Shown here: positions 11,456-45,043 of the stretch, piece after piece
How the letters are laid out: each line of letters starts with the position of its first letter
How positions within the stretch are numbered: the first letter of the stretch is position 1
NCBI RefSeq assembly: GCF_035594125.1
Contig: NC_087173.1
Coordinates: 10,397,986 to 10,461,985 of the forward strand
Length of the DNA stretch: 64,000 nt
DNA from: Scylla paramamosain
Taxonomy: Eukaryota > Arthropoda > Malacostraca > Decapoda > Portunidae
Direction: 5' to 3'
Notes under the pieces: model-generated
Told to the model about the DNA's origin: nothing
Database searches by the model: none
What the model saw: only the letters and a program-made list of their open reading frames with translations
Position numbers and translations under genes: made by a program

Positions 11456-12551
11456 GAATGCAGCGTACTTAATCACACACTCGGGGAGCGGTCAGTCATG
11501 CTCGAAGAGCGATAAGTGTTACACTTTATCTCCCACAGAGCAGCCACTCTGCTCATCTTCAGTCTACTTCTACTCCTGGAGGACATTCCAGCCAAGATTC
11601 CAGCAGATGTCAGACCTGTGCATCGATAGGTGCTTAGTTTAAACTTAAGTCTGCCACCCAGGCTCTCCTTACAAGGGAAATTCCACACTTTATAACTTAC
11701 CCTTAGCTTATTTATGCTAAGTTTGCCATAACACTGAAATGGTTAAGATCATATGCTTGTTAAATATGGTCACCTTATTGAGAGAACATAACTGGATTGG
11801 ATGTTGTGCATTCAAAGGTGAAAGTAATCTAGTTAGGAATGAAAATGCGTTGTCTTCTGTATGGTTTTGTGTTCATCTTCATTGACATTGTAGTTTATGT
11901 GAACAAGAAAACTCCGTATCTCTATCATTTTTCACTTATCTTCTTGTTGCTAAGTTAATATGTATGCTTGACTTCTGTGTGGTTTTGTATTATTATTAAG
12001 CCTCATTCATTGCAGCCTACGTGAGGAAGAAGAAATAGACCTTATCTCTGTCATTCTCTCTTATCTCCTTGTCACCAAGTCAGTATGTATGGCTCAGCTT
12101 TCTGCATCACTCAAATCATGAAGTATATTACATTTCAAATTTGGTTTGGCACCTCCATGCATGTTGTGAGGCACGTCAGTCCTTCACTTCCTCAGGTGTG
12201 TAATATCACCAAACTTCCTATCATAATTTCTAAGCTGGTTTAGTAACACATCCTTTTCCTGGCCATGTGTGATAAGGCTATGATAATTATTGCTTGTGTA
12301 TGTAAATTAGTGTAAATGAGAAGTTTTATGTGATTTTTTTTTTTTATTTATATCCATTTTTATCTATTTATCTGTCTGTATATACCTAATAGAAATCCCT
12401 AATAGAAATCCCACATGGAGTGGCCCAGACAAAGCACTGCACACTCATACATGCATCATTCACACTCCTAGCTCACATGAAATACCAATGTCTGTTTATT
12501 GAAGAAGTGGTGACAAGTTAATTATATTCCTCTACTCCATCCTATTTCCAG
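10318..12551 (+). other. 5' region of SQOR copy 1
   Basis: No protein-coding sequence recognised. It has short GA and CT microsatellites (10567-10590, 10655-10685), a segment of about 650 bases absent from unit 2 (about 11070-11722), a poly-A run (11426-11454) and a short dispersed repeat (12390-12470). Confidence 0.5.
11492..11629 (+). promoter_or_regulatory. Candidate start site and leader exon of SQOR copy 1
   Basis: An arthropod initiator-like TCAGTC lies at 11492-11497 in locally CpG-richer DNA, and a donor-like ATAG/GTGCTT follows at 11629. The coding exon of SQOR copy 1 begins after an acceptor (TTTCCAG, 12546-12551), so a non-coding leader exon upstream is expected. The pairing is inference; no TATA box was identified. 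Confidence 0.25.
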
Positions 12552-12561
12552 ACCTCTCAAG

Positions 12562-25610
<13,049 letters not shown>

Positions 25611-25669
25611 AGAGAAAAAGAACACTTGAGCAAATTTGTTGATAAAATTGATTGAGGTAGATGCCTGTA

Positions 25670-25675
25670 AATAAA
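25670..25675 (+). terminator. Polyadenylation signal of SQOR copy 1
   Basis: AATAAA 60 bases after the stop codon, at the corresponding place to AATAAA at 45121-45126 after SQOR copy 2. Confidence 0.6.
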
Positions 25676-27403
25676 TTAGTAAAAAATAATTCCCTTTTAT
25701 AGTTTAAATAATCAAAATGGAATTATGTGTAAGTTTTGGCCTTACAGTATATATTCTCTAGAGGTTGATGTATGATATGCTTGATTCAGTTTGAATCCTT
25801 TAAGACAATTTGATTAATGTAATTCTTATGGAGGTTGTGGGAAATATATTTTATTTTAATAACATAAATGAATACAGTTTAATTTTCTGCATTTGTAAAA
25901 TATTCTGATACTCTGTTAAGGAAGCTCCATTTATTTTTTAAAAATTGAGGAATACAAAATTTTTACAAATGAACTAGGTAAGAAATTGGGAAACAAAAGA
26001 AACTAAGCAAAACAAGTGTATTGTATGACCTGAATGCCTTAAAAGTACATATTCTAGATGTTACATGAACAAAGACAATTTTTGTGCATTTATTTTGTGA
26101 TACAGTACGAGACAAGGTGTGGAGTGGCACAGGCCTTAGTGGAGAGGCCTGATGTACATACCTTGTCTCTGCTCCTCCTCTATGGGCAAGTAAATCTGAT
26201 AAGTATATGCCAGACAGAAAAGATATATTGTTATTTTATAACACTACAAGTGATGTTGTTCGTGTTGCTAGAAAGTCTGTTTATTAGATACTGCTGTCAT
26301 TCTAAATCCAGTTCATTATCTGATTAATGCTCTTCTTTTAATCTTAATGTATGTACTCCAGTAAGTAGCCAATCTTTCTTTTTCAATATTGCTTGTTTTA
26401 TGATCCAGTATAGATGATACACTCATCTTAAATTCACCCATGTGATGGTAAAAACAATCCTGAGTGTTGTCTTCCATACAGATGTATTAGTAGTTTGCTA
26501 TGATCACAGTTCCATCACTATTCCACAGAGAAGTGTTACTGTTGGTGCTGTGGAGTAATGCTCATTTCATGGGACAGTGAGACTCAGTCTGTAGGAAGGT
26601 TTTATTAGATAGACAGGAGTGGGTGGTACTATGTTAACTCTCAAGAAATATACTCTGCTACTCTGCTGGTGCTTGTGTGATATGTACATCAGCATGACTA
26701 TCAGGTCTGTGGATTTGCCTACTTATACACTATAGTTATACGTATACTTGTACAGCAGTACATGCTAAATTCAGTTGATGAAAATATTGCTGGATCACGA
26801 GAACTTATGCGAGGTTTGTGAGTACTACGCATAGCCTTTCATCTTTTGTTCCACTTGTGTATGTAGTGACACGACAGTCATGGCTCACCAGGAATCTCTC
26901 AGGCCTTGGTGGTCTTTGCCTAATTGTTTACTGTGAATGTCCTGACCAGGCATTCCACCCCCTGCAGTGTTCCCTCATGGCCAGTTTATCCTTCATACCA
27001 ACTCCTCTGTGTTCCTGTGATGCACCAAAGGAGGTATGGCACTTACAAGTTTGCTGTTAAGTTCACCTATCTAGATTTGATAAGATGTGTGCACATGTTT
27101 GCCCTTTCTTTAGTCAGTGTTTTTACCCAAATGCATTCTTTCATTTTTATATTTTGCATCCCATTCACAGATTATGCTGAATGTACTTGTTTCCATGTAT
27201 GTGTTTCTATATCAGTGGTTTCCCACTTTTTTTCTGTCTTTTCCCCCTTCAGTCAGGTTTACCTGCTCGGATTTCCCCATTCAAAGTGACCAGAGAATTA
27301 AGGAATTTTGACCCAAATTATTGTACATAGTCACAACTAAAGACAATTGTAGCATAATGTTTTATTTCTAATTGTATATAGTACTTGAAAATAAGTCAAC
27401 TGC

Positions 27404-27534
<131 letters not shown>

Positions 27535-28212
27535 TTTCCTGTTGGCCTTCAATAGTTTTCCCTGCTGGAATCCTAAAATATCCCTTGAGGGGGAAATACT
27601 GTTCCATGTTATTAACACAAACCAGAGTAATCTTTGAAGGAACAAATTGTAAACTAAATTCATAACACACAATAGATAAACTAAATCTATGACCAGACTG
27701 GATTTGTACTACTGAACAGACTCATTGCTTCTCCCCCTCATTACACCATAAATATAATGGACATATTATGGAAGTGGCAATCCTGCTGCCCACTAGTATG
27801 GTGTATACTACCTGGAATGCAACTGAGGTGTTCAACCATATAGCTGGCAATGAGACACTGGATGAAGAGTGTAAGCCTCCAGACTCTGTGTACTAGAGTT
27901 GTCTTAAAGTGATGAATTTGAGGACTGGTGATCCACTCCTCTGTATGTCTATTTTTATAATGAGACAAGGCACAGGGGAGGAGGAGAAGGAGCAACAAAT
28001 ATTCCTCTTTAAGGAGACTGCTAGCTTGGAATATAGATAGACTACATATACATAACTGTACAACACACTTAGCTAGTTCCTTTCATTGGAAACAACATAC
28101 CACTCATTAGTTGTCCTTCATCACCAACTGCAAGATGTCTCCACAATAGGTCCTCAATAGCTCTCATAACCTTCTTCACAACAGGTCTCCTTCACCAAGT
28201 CCCCATTAGTTC

Positions 28213-28883
28213 TCATAACTATCTTCTTTCACTGCCTGTCATCCTCCAAGGCTTCCTGTTCTTCCCCTGAGCCCTGACAATGAATATCTTGTCGTCCTTT
28301 GCCATGGGTGACTTGTGGTGGGATGTGATGTGTTCTCTGAGATGTGTACAGCAGGTCCAGGGCAAAGATGATACAGGATGTCACCATGCCAGCCAGGAGC
28401 AGCAGGAAGGCCATCAGGATGTTGCTGTGACATGGAAGTCAAGAATGAAAGTGTTCTTGAGTCAACCAAACGCCACTTAGTGTCATCATCATTAAAATTA
28501 TTATTGGTTATCCAAGACTTTTACCTTCCTTTGCCAGTTTTTGTCAGCTTTTCAGTTTGTCAAGCATCAGTATTCATGAGTGTGACACTTTTTTTTACAT
28601 GCTACTTATTAGGAACAGCTGAGGTCAGAAGCATAACTTGCACTCATTCCTTCAATATTTTCTGCTGACAAATACTTTGATAGATTCTCAGCATATCAGA
28701 AAATTTAAAATCATGATAACACTAAACACAGGAAATGTGTGCTAAGTTAGCTACTGACCACTAATGTACCTAGATACTATACCTGTATATATGTATATTC
28801 ACCAACTGGTATTAAATATATAGTATATCAGTAACAATCAGTCATCAGGTCTATATATATAATTTTTTACATCATTATTTGTT

Positions 28884-28974
<91 letters not shown>

Positions 28975-29224
28975 CCCATTGAGATGCAAGTCCAAAAAGA
29001 AAGGTAAAAAATATCATCCAAAATTATCCAAAATTGGAGGATAGGTGTCTTGAAACCTCAGTAACACCTTCAGTCAGTCATCACTCATCAGTATTTAGTG
29101 TGACTGCAGAATTTACGTGAAGCCAAGCTGTGTGTATGGTGAGGGAGCTTCACATGGCACCTGCTTCCCCTACCACTGCTGGTAGATCCTGTCCATCATG
29201 CCGCCAACCTCAAGCTTCAGCAAT
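28213..29224 (-). pseudogene. Duplicated last two exons of the ionotropic receptor gene (dead fragment)
   Basis: Minus-strand copies of receptor exons 12 (29117-29224) and 13 (28213-28424), both still bounded by GT/AG sites. Exon 12 copy: the Trp-Trp pair after YQQ has become Trp-stop (TGG to TAG). Exon 13 copy: 44 bases of the C-terminal tail coding region are missing compared with 47998-48060, shifting the frame; the membrane segment (FLLLLAGMVTSCIIFAL) is kept. No exons 1-11 accompany it in unit 1. It was carried along by the segmental duplication and cannot make a receptor. Confidence 0.88.
28886..28971. repeat. GA microsatellite at a LINE 3' end
   Basis: About 85 bases of GA repeats, followed at once by the LINE family A tail (AAGGCCCATTGAGATGC). 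In unit 2 the same junction carries TA repeats (48656-48753). Confidence 0.97.
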
Positions 29225-30033
29225 CTGGCACGAGCAATGCAGTATCACCCACTATCCTGAATAACCTCTCTGAAAAGGTACTTACATTTATTTGGAATGG
29301 CTCACTCTGTTGTATAGTACTGTGTCCCAGCAATACTCCATTTCTTTGTTTACTTCTTTTTTGTGTAAGAAACCAGGATAGACAAAGATAAATGTAGAGA
29401 AGAAAAGGAAAAGGGCAGGGATAAGTACAGAGAATGGTCTGAGGAAGAGCAATGAAGTGAAGGAAGGAGAGATGAATATGGATATGAAAAAAGGGTTGTG
29501 AGAGAAATTGGCATGTAGGTGTAAGAGACTTCTCTTTTCACTGTCTCCCTAGAGTGAGGGGTTGGCACCATGTACGAGTCTCCTCCAGTTGTTTCTGTCC
29601 CTTGCATCTTCCTCTTTGACTCCCATCCTTTGCAGTTCTGCCACAATTCCATCCCTCCATCTAACGCTTTTTCTTCTCCTCAATCTTCTTCCCTCAACTG
29701 GTTTTCTCCAGGCTCTTTAAACTGGTTCGCATAGTAGTCCAAAATCTCAAAATCAAGTGCAGGTGTGGTGGATAGTTAAGCAAAATACCACACTACCTTC
29801 CACTGTATGTAGAAGTTTTCCCCCAATCCCAAACCCTCTGAAAGGCTAAGAATCTATAATATGTAAAGATTATCAGAACAGAAAACTGCAGTGGAAGTGA
29901 GTACAGAAGGTTCCTCTCCTTCTGACCATGACTGTACTGAAGACTTTAGCTGGTGGAAGAGTGCATCACCTGCATCCCCTTTATTTAAAGCACTGGTGTA
30001 ATAGGTTTTAAACAGTTTATCCCAAGCCTACAA
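29225..30033. other. Remnant of receptor intron 11 in unit 1
   Basis: Aligns with 49048-49917. Contains the end of another LINE (29549-29720, minus strand) and otherwise no gene. The duplication ends at 30033, before the position where receptor exon 11 would be. Confidence 0.75.
29549..29720 (-). mobile_element. C-terminus of an RTE-like LINE
   Basis: The minus strand reads VRWRDGIVAELQRMGV, then an acidic stretch, then NNWRRLVHGANPSL and a stop, resembling the conserved C-terminal end of RTE-type reverse transcriptase proteins. The counterpart in unit 2 is 49381-49560. Confidence 0.65.
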
Positions 30034-30490
30034 TTCGTCAAATATTAAATTCCTTGTCCATTTCGATTTTGTTGACATTTTTTTTTTCAATTTCTTTGGG
30101 TTTTGAATTAATCTCTTAACCGTTTCATTTGTAAATTAGTCGTTTATTTATTTATTCTTTTTATCCCTTCCCTGGAAATGCTGATTTACAAGAAAAGCAA
30201 CTAAGAATAATACAAAATTCGCTGAAATTGACCTGAGGAAAAAAAAAAAAAATTTGTCCTCGCTGATAATTCATGAATATTATTGTTACCTTCACGCTCC
30301 CTCGTAAAAGTAACGATTTGCGAAAAGAACGTATAATAAATTAATGCAAAACTCACCGAATTCTGCCAAAAGGAAAATATTTTCGTTCTAAAAAGGCACA
30401 ATAATGTGTCGCTTTTCAGTTACGCCCTTTAATCATTTGTTATGGAATGGGACTGTTACGTGTTAAACCAAAGGTTCACACTAGTCACTA

Positions 30491-31292
30491 GGCCTGGTTC
30501 ACACTAGTCCGTTTTCACGGATTCCGTCTCTGTTCACCGTCCGACAATGACGTCACAAAAACAGGAGTTCGTACTGATGGAGCTCACTGTTGTCTCCGTA
30601 TCCATTGTCAACATGGCCGCTTGGAGAAGAGACCTCCTCGACAATGAATTTGTATACTTCTTGCCACTTTGCTGCTCGCAGCTGACGATGGGCCAATGAG
30701 ATGGAGAAGTGTCATTTATTGCACTGTAAAGAATACAAATACACGCTTGTGAATCCTACATGGCACGATGAGGGCAGTAGTGTCTGCTGTATCAATGCAT
30801 AGTGTGGTGGAGGAGGCTATACTAGTATTTTCCGGTTGTCTGGTTGTCAGATATTAACACACTATCATAAGCATAGCTAATGAGTGAAGCTTGTTGCGTT
30901 TCTGCAGTTAGTTGGACTGAAACTTGTCCAATCCATCGTGTTTGTGTTTACATAGCCTTGTGGTGTGCCGCACCTCACGCTGGGACCCCAGTCATTCCTC
31001 TTCTTCCACGATCAGTGTAAAATATGTTTAATTTACAATATAGTATCATTACATTACAAGGCCGTAATTCATTCACGTTTCATCATGTACTTGAGTATCA
31101 TAACTACAATATTCAAAATAACACTACATGCAACACTGCCTGTCTCCGAACAAAACCCAGTTCACCTCTTCCGCTGGACAGCATCCATTCAAGCAGAGAA
31201 CGGAAACGGTGGTGTAGTCACTGTTGGACGGTATAGGGAAATAGAATCCGTGAAAACGAGAGAGAAAAAAAAAGAATAGTGTAAACCAGGCC
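30491..31292. mobile_element. Candidate inverted-repeat DNA transposon
   Basis: Left end GGCCTGGTTCACACTAGTCC and right end, inverted, GGCCTGGTTTACACTATTC. The inverted similarity continues for some 70 bases (TTTTCACGGATTC, CCGTCC-ACA-TGAC). No clean target-site duplication was found; GGTTCACACTAGTC is repeated just outside the left end at 30473-30486. No transposase recognised. Confidence 0.6.
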
Positions 31293-32997
31293 TTTAGTTC
31301 TCCGAGGAACCTCAGAACTCCGCCCACTTGACCACTGCACTGAAGAACCTGTTTAACCTGTGAAGAACAGACCAGCGGAGTTGCCTGGCGTGCTGCCCAG
31401 GGAAAAAGTCTCGTACAGTTAACTAGCGGACATGTCCCTTACAAAGACCACATTAGCCTTACCACTCGCTCCTTGAAGTTTTTTGCATTTTAGAAGTGAA
31501 TAGCTGGTCTTCCAAGCCTTGAGATATTGTCAGTTGAATAAAAGTAATCATATAAGGCTAATTCTTCGCTTTTTCCTGATCGAAGCAGAGACAGGCAGAC
31601 ACATTAGTTATTCTTGTTTAGTGATTGTTGCATCTAAAGAAAAGGCATATAGTAATATGCCGAAGCCTTTTTAAGACATTCGGGTCAAAATGATGTCTAA
31701 TGTTGATCATATAGGACTCGTAAAACTTGGTGGTAAAACTGAATGGTGTAGACATACGGCAGTTATGAAATGAAATGTCAAAGCATATCTTTGCTTGTAT
31801 TTTCACACTATTTGCGCGTTTTGGGTGTGTTCGATCTCATAAGCATCCTTGTTTACCATCCTAGTATGTCTAGACAGACTGCAAGTATTATAATATAACG
31901 AAATATTTTCTATTATTAGCCATTATGGAGCAAGGGGAAACTATGATGTAGGGAGCATGTCTAGCAGCTGCCCAGGTCACAGGTCATTTACAGAAGTGAA
32001 AGCGAGGACCTATCCTCTTGGCGTGGGTACCGGTTGGTTCTCTGTACGAGGCTGCTTATTGGGGTAGGAGGGGACATCAGCTACTGAGGAAGGGGGTGGC
32101 TTGACCAGACAAATCTTGGATCCACTCCTGTTTTTTTTTTTTTTTCTCTCTCTCTCTCAGCAGGGTTTCTAATCTTGTGGAATCTAGTCTCTCAGAAACT
32201 CTGCAATGCGTGCATTGCTTAAGTTTCTTCCTCACGTTTCCCTTCAGTGAGTCGTTTCAGTGGTGGGGAGTGGGTATAGCTGTGGCTTTGAATCCGCTCT
32301 TGACTGAGGTGTGTACTGTACATTGTGGTTTATGACAGAAGATCCTGCTTCAGAAGACTTGCGAATGTGATATTTTTGGTGGAGCTGGCGTTTGGATTAT
32401 TTATCTTGAATTCGATGGCAGCAGAGCGAAAGACTGCTTCACCTAGTGGCTGGGCCAAGCGTGTGACATTGGTGGAAGGCGGATTAACTATACATTATTA
32501 TTATTATTATTATTTTTCACAAAAGGGGGGGGGGGGAAGCGAGTCCGAGCGACCTTGAAAACAGCTGAGTGATGATGCCACGTAGCATTTTACAGGAGTA
32601 ATTTTAATCACCGCATTAATGTTGTCGTGTAATGCTTATCGGTAAATTATATGCTTTTTAATACCATTTGTAGTGTTATAAGATACTGTAATATTTCACA
32701 GCTTGCAAAAAATAACATTAAACCATTCGTAATTTGAACAGGTGGCACCTCCGAGGCTGCAACAATGCAACCATGTGTCCATCACCTCATAGCTACACGC
32801 AGAGCACACACGCGAGTCCCATACATTTCCAACTCCTCTGACGGGTAAACAAAGCCTTAAAATGCATATGTGTATAGAACATTTTCTACTTAGAATTACA
32901 CGTTCTTTTACCTCTTTCAGTATTTGCAGAAACTCGCGTTACATCCTGCATTTATAGTTTAATATTTCTAAATCTACAAACATTCCTAATAATTTAG

Positions 32998-33051
<54 letters not shown>

Positions 33052-33539
33052 GTGACACAGGACAATTAATATCCAAAGAAAACTATATGATTTAAAAAGT
33101 TTTGATCAACACTGCACAACCGGTCATCATTACCCTACTTCACCACTTATGATATCAATGGAATTAAAGGAAAGGTTGTAGTGAGAATGAAAGCTTAAAG
33201 ATGAGTCGATTTAATTATTCTGTGGATATTTGTGCTTGACATTTCTCCCTTATCTCAGTATAATTTCAGCAGTTATATCAATGAAATGAAAAGGAAAGGC
33301 TTTAGATAGTGAATGCAGCAACAGATAAGACGCAGTCAGCCAGCCTTCTTTGATACACAGCCCACTATCCAACGTCCAATACTTGGCATGTGCGGGCTGC
33401 TTGTGACCGTACTCACGTCTATGTGATACAAGCAATGTAATAATGACGTTGCAGAAAAAAAGGCAGCCAAGGGCGGGCCAACATTCGAGGCGTCAGGCAG
33501 TGAGGGCTCAGGGGAGAGGAGACGAGGAGTCACTTGGTT

Positions 33540-33636
33540 CAGTGATCAGCAGTTTGGCAGCGACAGTGAGAGTGTATGCAGAGGGTCTCGCTGCTAGGTA
33601 GATCATACATATTCACCATCTCATTGAAGCTTTACA
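33540..33636 (+). promoter_or_regulatory. Candidate leader exon or promoter of SQOR copy 2
   Basis: CpG-richer DNA with a TCAGTG initiator-like site near 33539 leads to a strong donor TTTACA/GTGAGT at 33636. SQOR copy 2's coding exon starts after an acceptor at 36356, so an upstream non-coding exon is expected. The link is inference. Confidence 0.25.
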
Positions 33637-34722
33637 GTGAGTATATCAACGTTATAAGATGCAGCATTGCGCATGCTATCGCTTTTTTTTTTAGTTTTTT
33701 TTTTTTTTTATCTCTCAAGGTCATAGGTAATTAAATGAGACATCCCATATATATACTGTTCTTTGATGTTTGTGTACAGACCTTCCTCTTTGTGCTTTAT
33801 ACAATTTAACCCATGCAATGTCACACAGTATTCCTGAAGGGAGGATTGGATGTTATGAATGATATACAACATAAGGCGAAACGATGGGATGCTCGGTGCC
33901 TGGAACCTGTTATACAAATATTGCAGTGTGGCGGAAGACTGAAGAAAGATTATAATGTAGCAGGTGGTATGGGGAACTGAGAATTGTCTTGTTCGCATAT
34001 TAAAGGCATACAGATGAATTGGTGCAGGTAGTGAAGTGGTGTACGTGTTAGGTGAAAAGACGAGGAAGGCTGGTGGTTATCTCTTGCGTCATCGAGGAAG
34101 AGTTGACAGCTGAGATATTTCTTATCCTTCAGGCTGAGATAACCTGCGTTTCCTTCCCTTGTTTAATTAAGTTATAAGGTACACATCCTTAGGTAAATAC
34201 ATGCAGTTTATGTGTGCGTGTAAATGTTCATGAATTACTTGATAGCGTAATTTCCTACCACCACCTCATCACTTCACCCATCCGCTTCAAGTATGTTAAC
34301 CCTTTGTCTTATACTCGCTGTCCTCCTTAAACCGGCCGGCGAATGGTTAGTAATTCTCATGGTGTTTTCTACTGACGATGTAGAATAACGGCCAAACTAT
34401 CTCAGACATCATGGTAATACCCTTGAATACTTTCAGAAACTTCTACTACAGCCTATTAAACATGGTTAGGCACCGTCAGTAAGTTGCCTCCTACTGACTA
34501 TGTAGAATAACTTGCATTATTTCTGCCATCATGAAAACACTCTTGAAGATCCGCAGGAGCTTCCCATTAGAGCATGTTTAGGGTTAAATTACACACAGAA
34601 TGGTTTAAAAATGGTTGGGTGTTTATTAATTTACACACAGAAGGGTTTTAAAATGGTTGGGTGTTTTAATTCTGCTGAAGTGGCTGCGGTGACGGGGACT
34701 GCTTGCTTGCCAATACTTGTGG

Positions 34723-35666
34723 CATTGACCCCGCACCTGTGACGCACACAAATCGAGAGCAGACAGATACTAGTACCAGTTGCAAAAAAATAACATCCAC
34801 TGCATGTACGTTGCCCCTCTAAGCGATTACAAACAGACATTAGAGTTCATTTTAGAACACCCTTCATTAAGAGAATTTATCATAGTCCTATCTTGTAGTA
34901 CCTGCGGTTGGGTAAGACTTTAAAGATGGCATGTGCTAAACTCTCTCTCTGAAGTGGTGGAATGGTGGTGTGCTGTCTCTTCCCAAGCAGTCAACACATG
35001 TAGGTGAGGCAAGACATAGTGTTTATCCTTCTCCCATTAACAGTTGCATGACTGTCACAGTTCCTTCCGTGATAGAGGGAGGCATCTGGTGATAGGTGCC
35101 ATTTGGGAAGAATGCTATTATGGTCATGTTTATACACGTTTTCCGCCGTTGCTAATACTATTGAAAGAGAATTGGTTGACCAGAGGGTAACTTATGCAGG
35201 GTGCCAAGTTGTTTAAGACACACTTGATATCTGGTCGTCTTTATATAACATTCATAACAGTATAGAGGTAGAATTTGCATAAGACACACTTGCTATCAGG
35301 TCGTCTTTATATAACATTCATAACAGTATAGAGGTAGAATTTGCGTAGAGATATAAAGGAAAGAAAGAATAAGTTCATTTTCCATTTTCTAACCAAAAAT
35401 TAGATATTAAGGATAATAGGAAAAAAAAAGCTTAGCACAGAAACGGTTTAGATCATATGCATGTTGAGTATGGTTACTTTATTGAGAGAATAATATTATT
35501 GGACAAGAGGGTAACGTGTACAGGGTGTGACGTTGTGTGTTCAAAGGTGCATGTCTACTTGTTTAGTGTGGAAGTAATCCAGTTAGGAATGCATATGCAT
35601 TGTCTTCTGTATGAGTTTGTATTAGAATTAATCTTCATTGACATTGTAGTTTATGTGAGCAAGATT

Positions 35667-35754
<88 letters not shown>

Positions 35755-36356
35755 ACTTAATTAATAAAAAAATATGTATATCTTCTGTATGATTTTGTAT
35801 TAGTATTAGTCTTCGTTCATTGCAGCCTATGTGAGGAAAGGTAAAATAGACTTTATTTTATCTCTGTCATTCTCTCTTGTCTCCTTGTCACCAGGTCAGT
35901 AATGTGTATGGCTCAGCTTTCTGCATCACTCAAATCATAGTGTATTACATTTCAAAATTAGTTTGGCACCTCCATGCATGTTGTGAGGCACGTCAGTCCT
36001 TCACTTCCCTTGATGTGTGATATCACCAAACTTCTTATCATAATTTCTTATGAGCTAGCTTAATAACGCATCCTTTTCCTGCCCATGTGTGATAAGATTA
36101 TGAGAATTGTTCCTTGTGTATGTAAATTATTGTAAATGAACAGTTTTCTGTCAGAATCTTATTTGTCTACATCTATTTATCTATTTAACTATCTGTATAT
36201 AACAGGCTGAAAATCCCACACAGGGTGGCACAGACAAAGTACCACACACTTATACATGCATCATTCACACTCTTATTTCACATGAAATACCAATGTCTTT
36301 TTATTGAAGAAGTGGTGATATGTTAATTATAATCATCTAGTTCTTCCTATTTCCAG
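34723..36356 (+). other. 5' region of SQOR copy 2
   Basis: No coding sequence recognised. Holds the doubled 67-base segment (35213-35344), a CT microsatellite (35671-35751) and one dispersed short repeat (36205-36290). The 650-base segment found upstream of copy 1 is missing here. Confidence 0.5.
35671..35751. repeat. CT microsatellite
   Basis: About 80 bases of CT repeats. The matching place in unit 1 (about 11900) has none. Confidence 0.97.
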
Positions 36357-36366
36357 ACCCCTCAAG

Positions 36367-45043
<8,677 letters not shown>

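Larger units (their letters stand above)
30034..34722. other. Spacer between the two duplicated units
   Basis: Not shared with either unit. Contains a candidate TIR element (30491-31292), a CT microsatellite (33001-33047), a candidate leader exon (33540-33636) and, at 34360-34670, two direct repeats: a diverged pair of about 120 bases (CTACTGAC-ATGTAGAATAAC) and a pair of about 45 bases (TTACACACAGAA-GGTTT). No protein-coding gene recognised. Confidence 0.6.

Noticed and set aside
26818..27060. Possible small protein shared with 46124-46453
   Set aside because: The frame is similar in both units only because the DNA is duplicated. Ends differ by indels that are not multiples of three, and no family was recognised.
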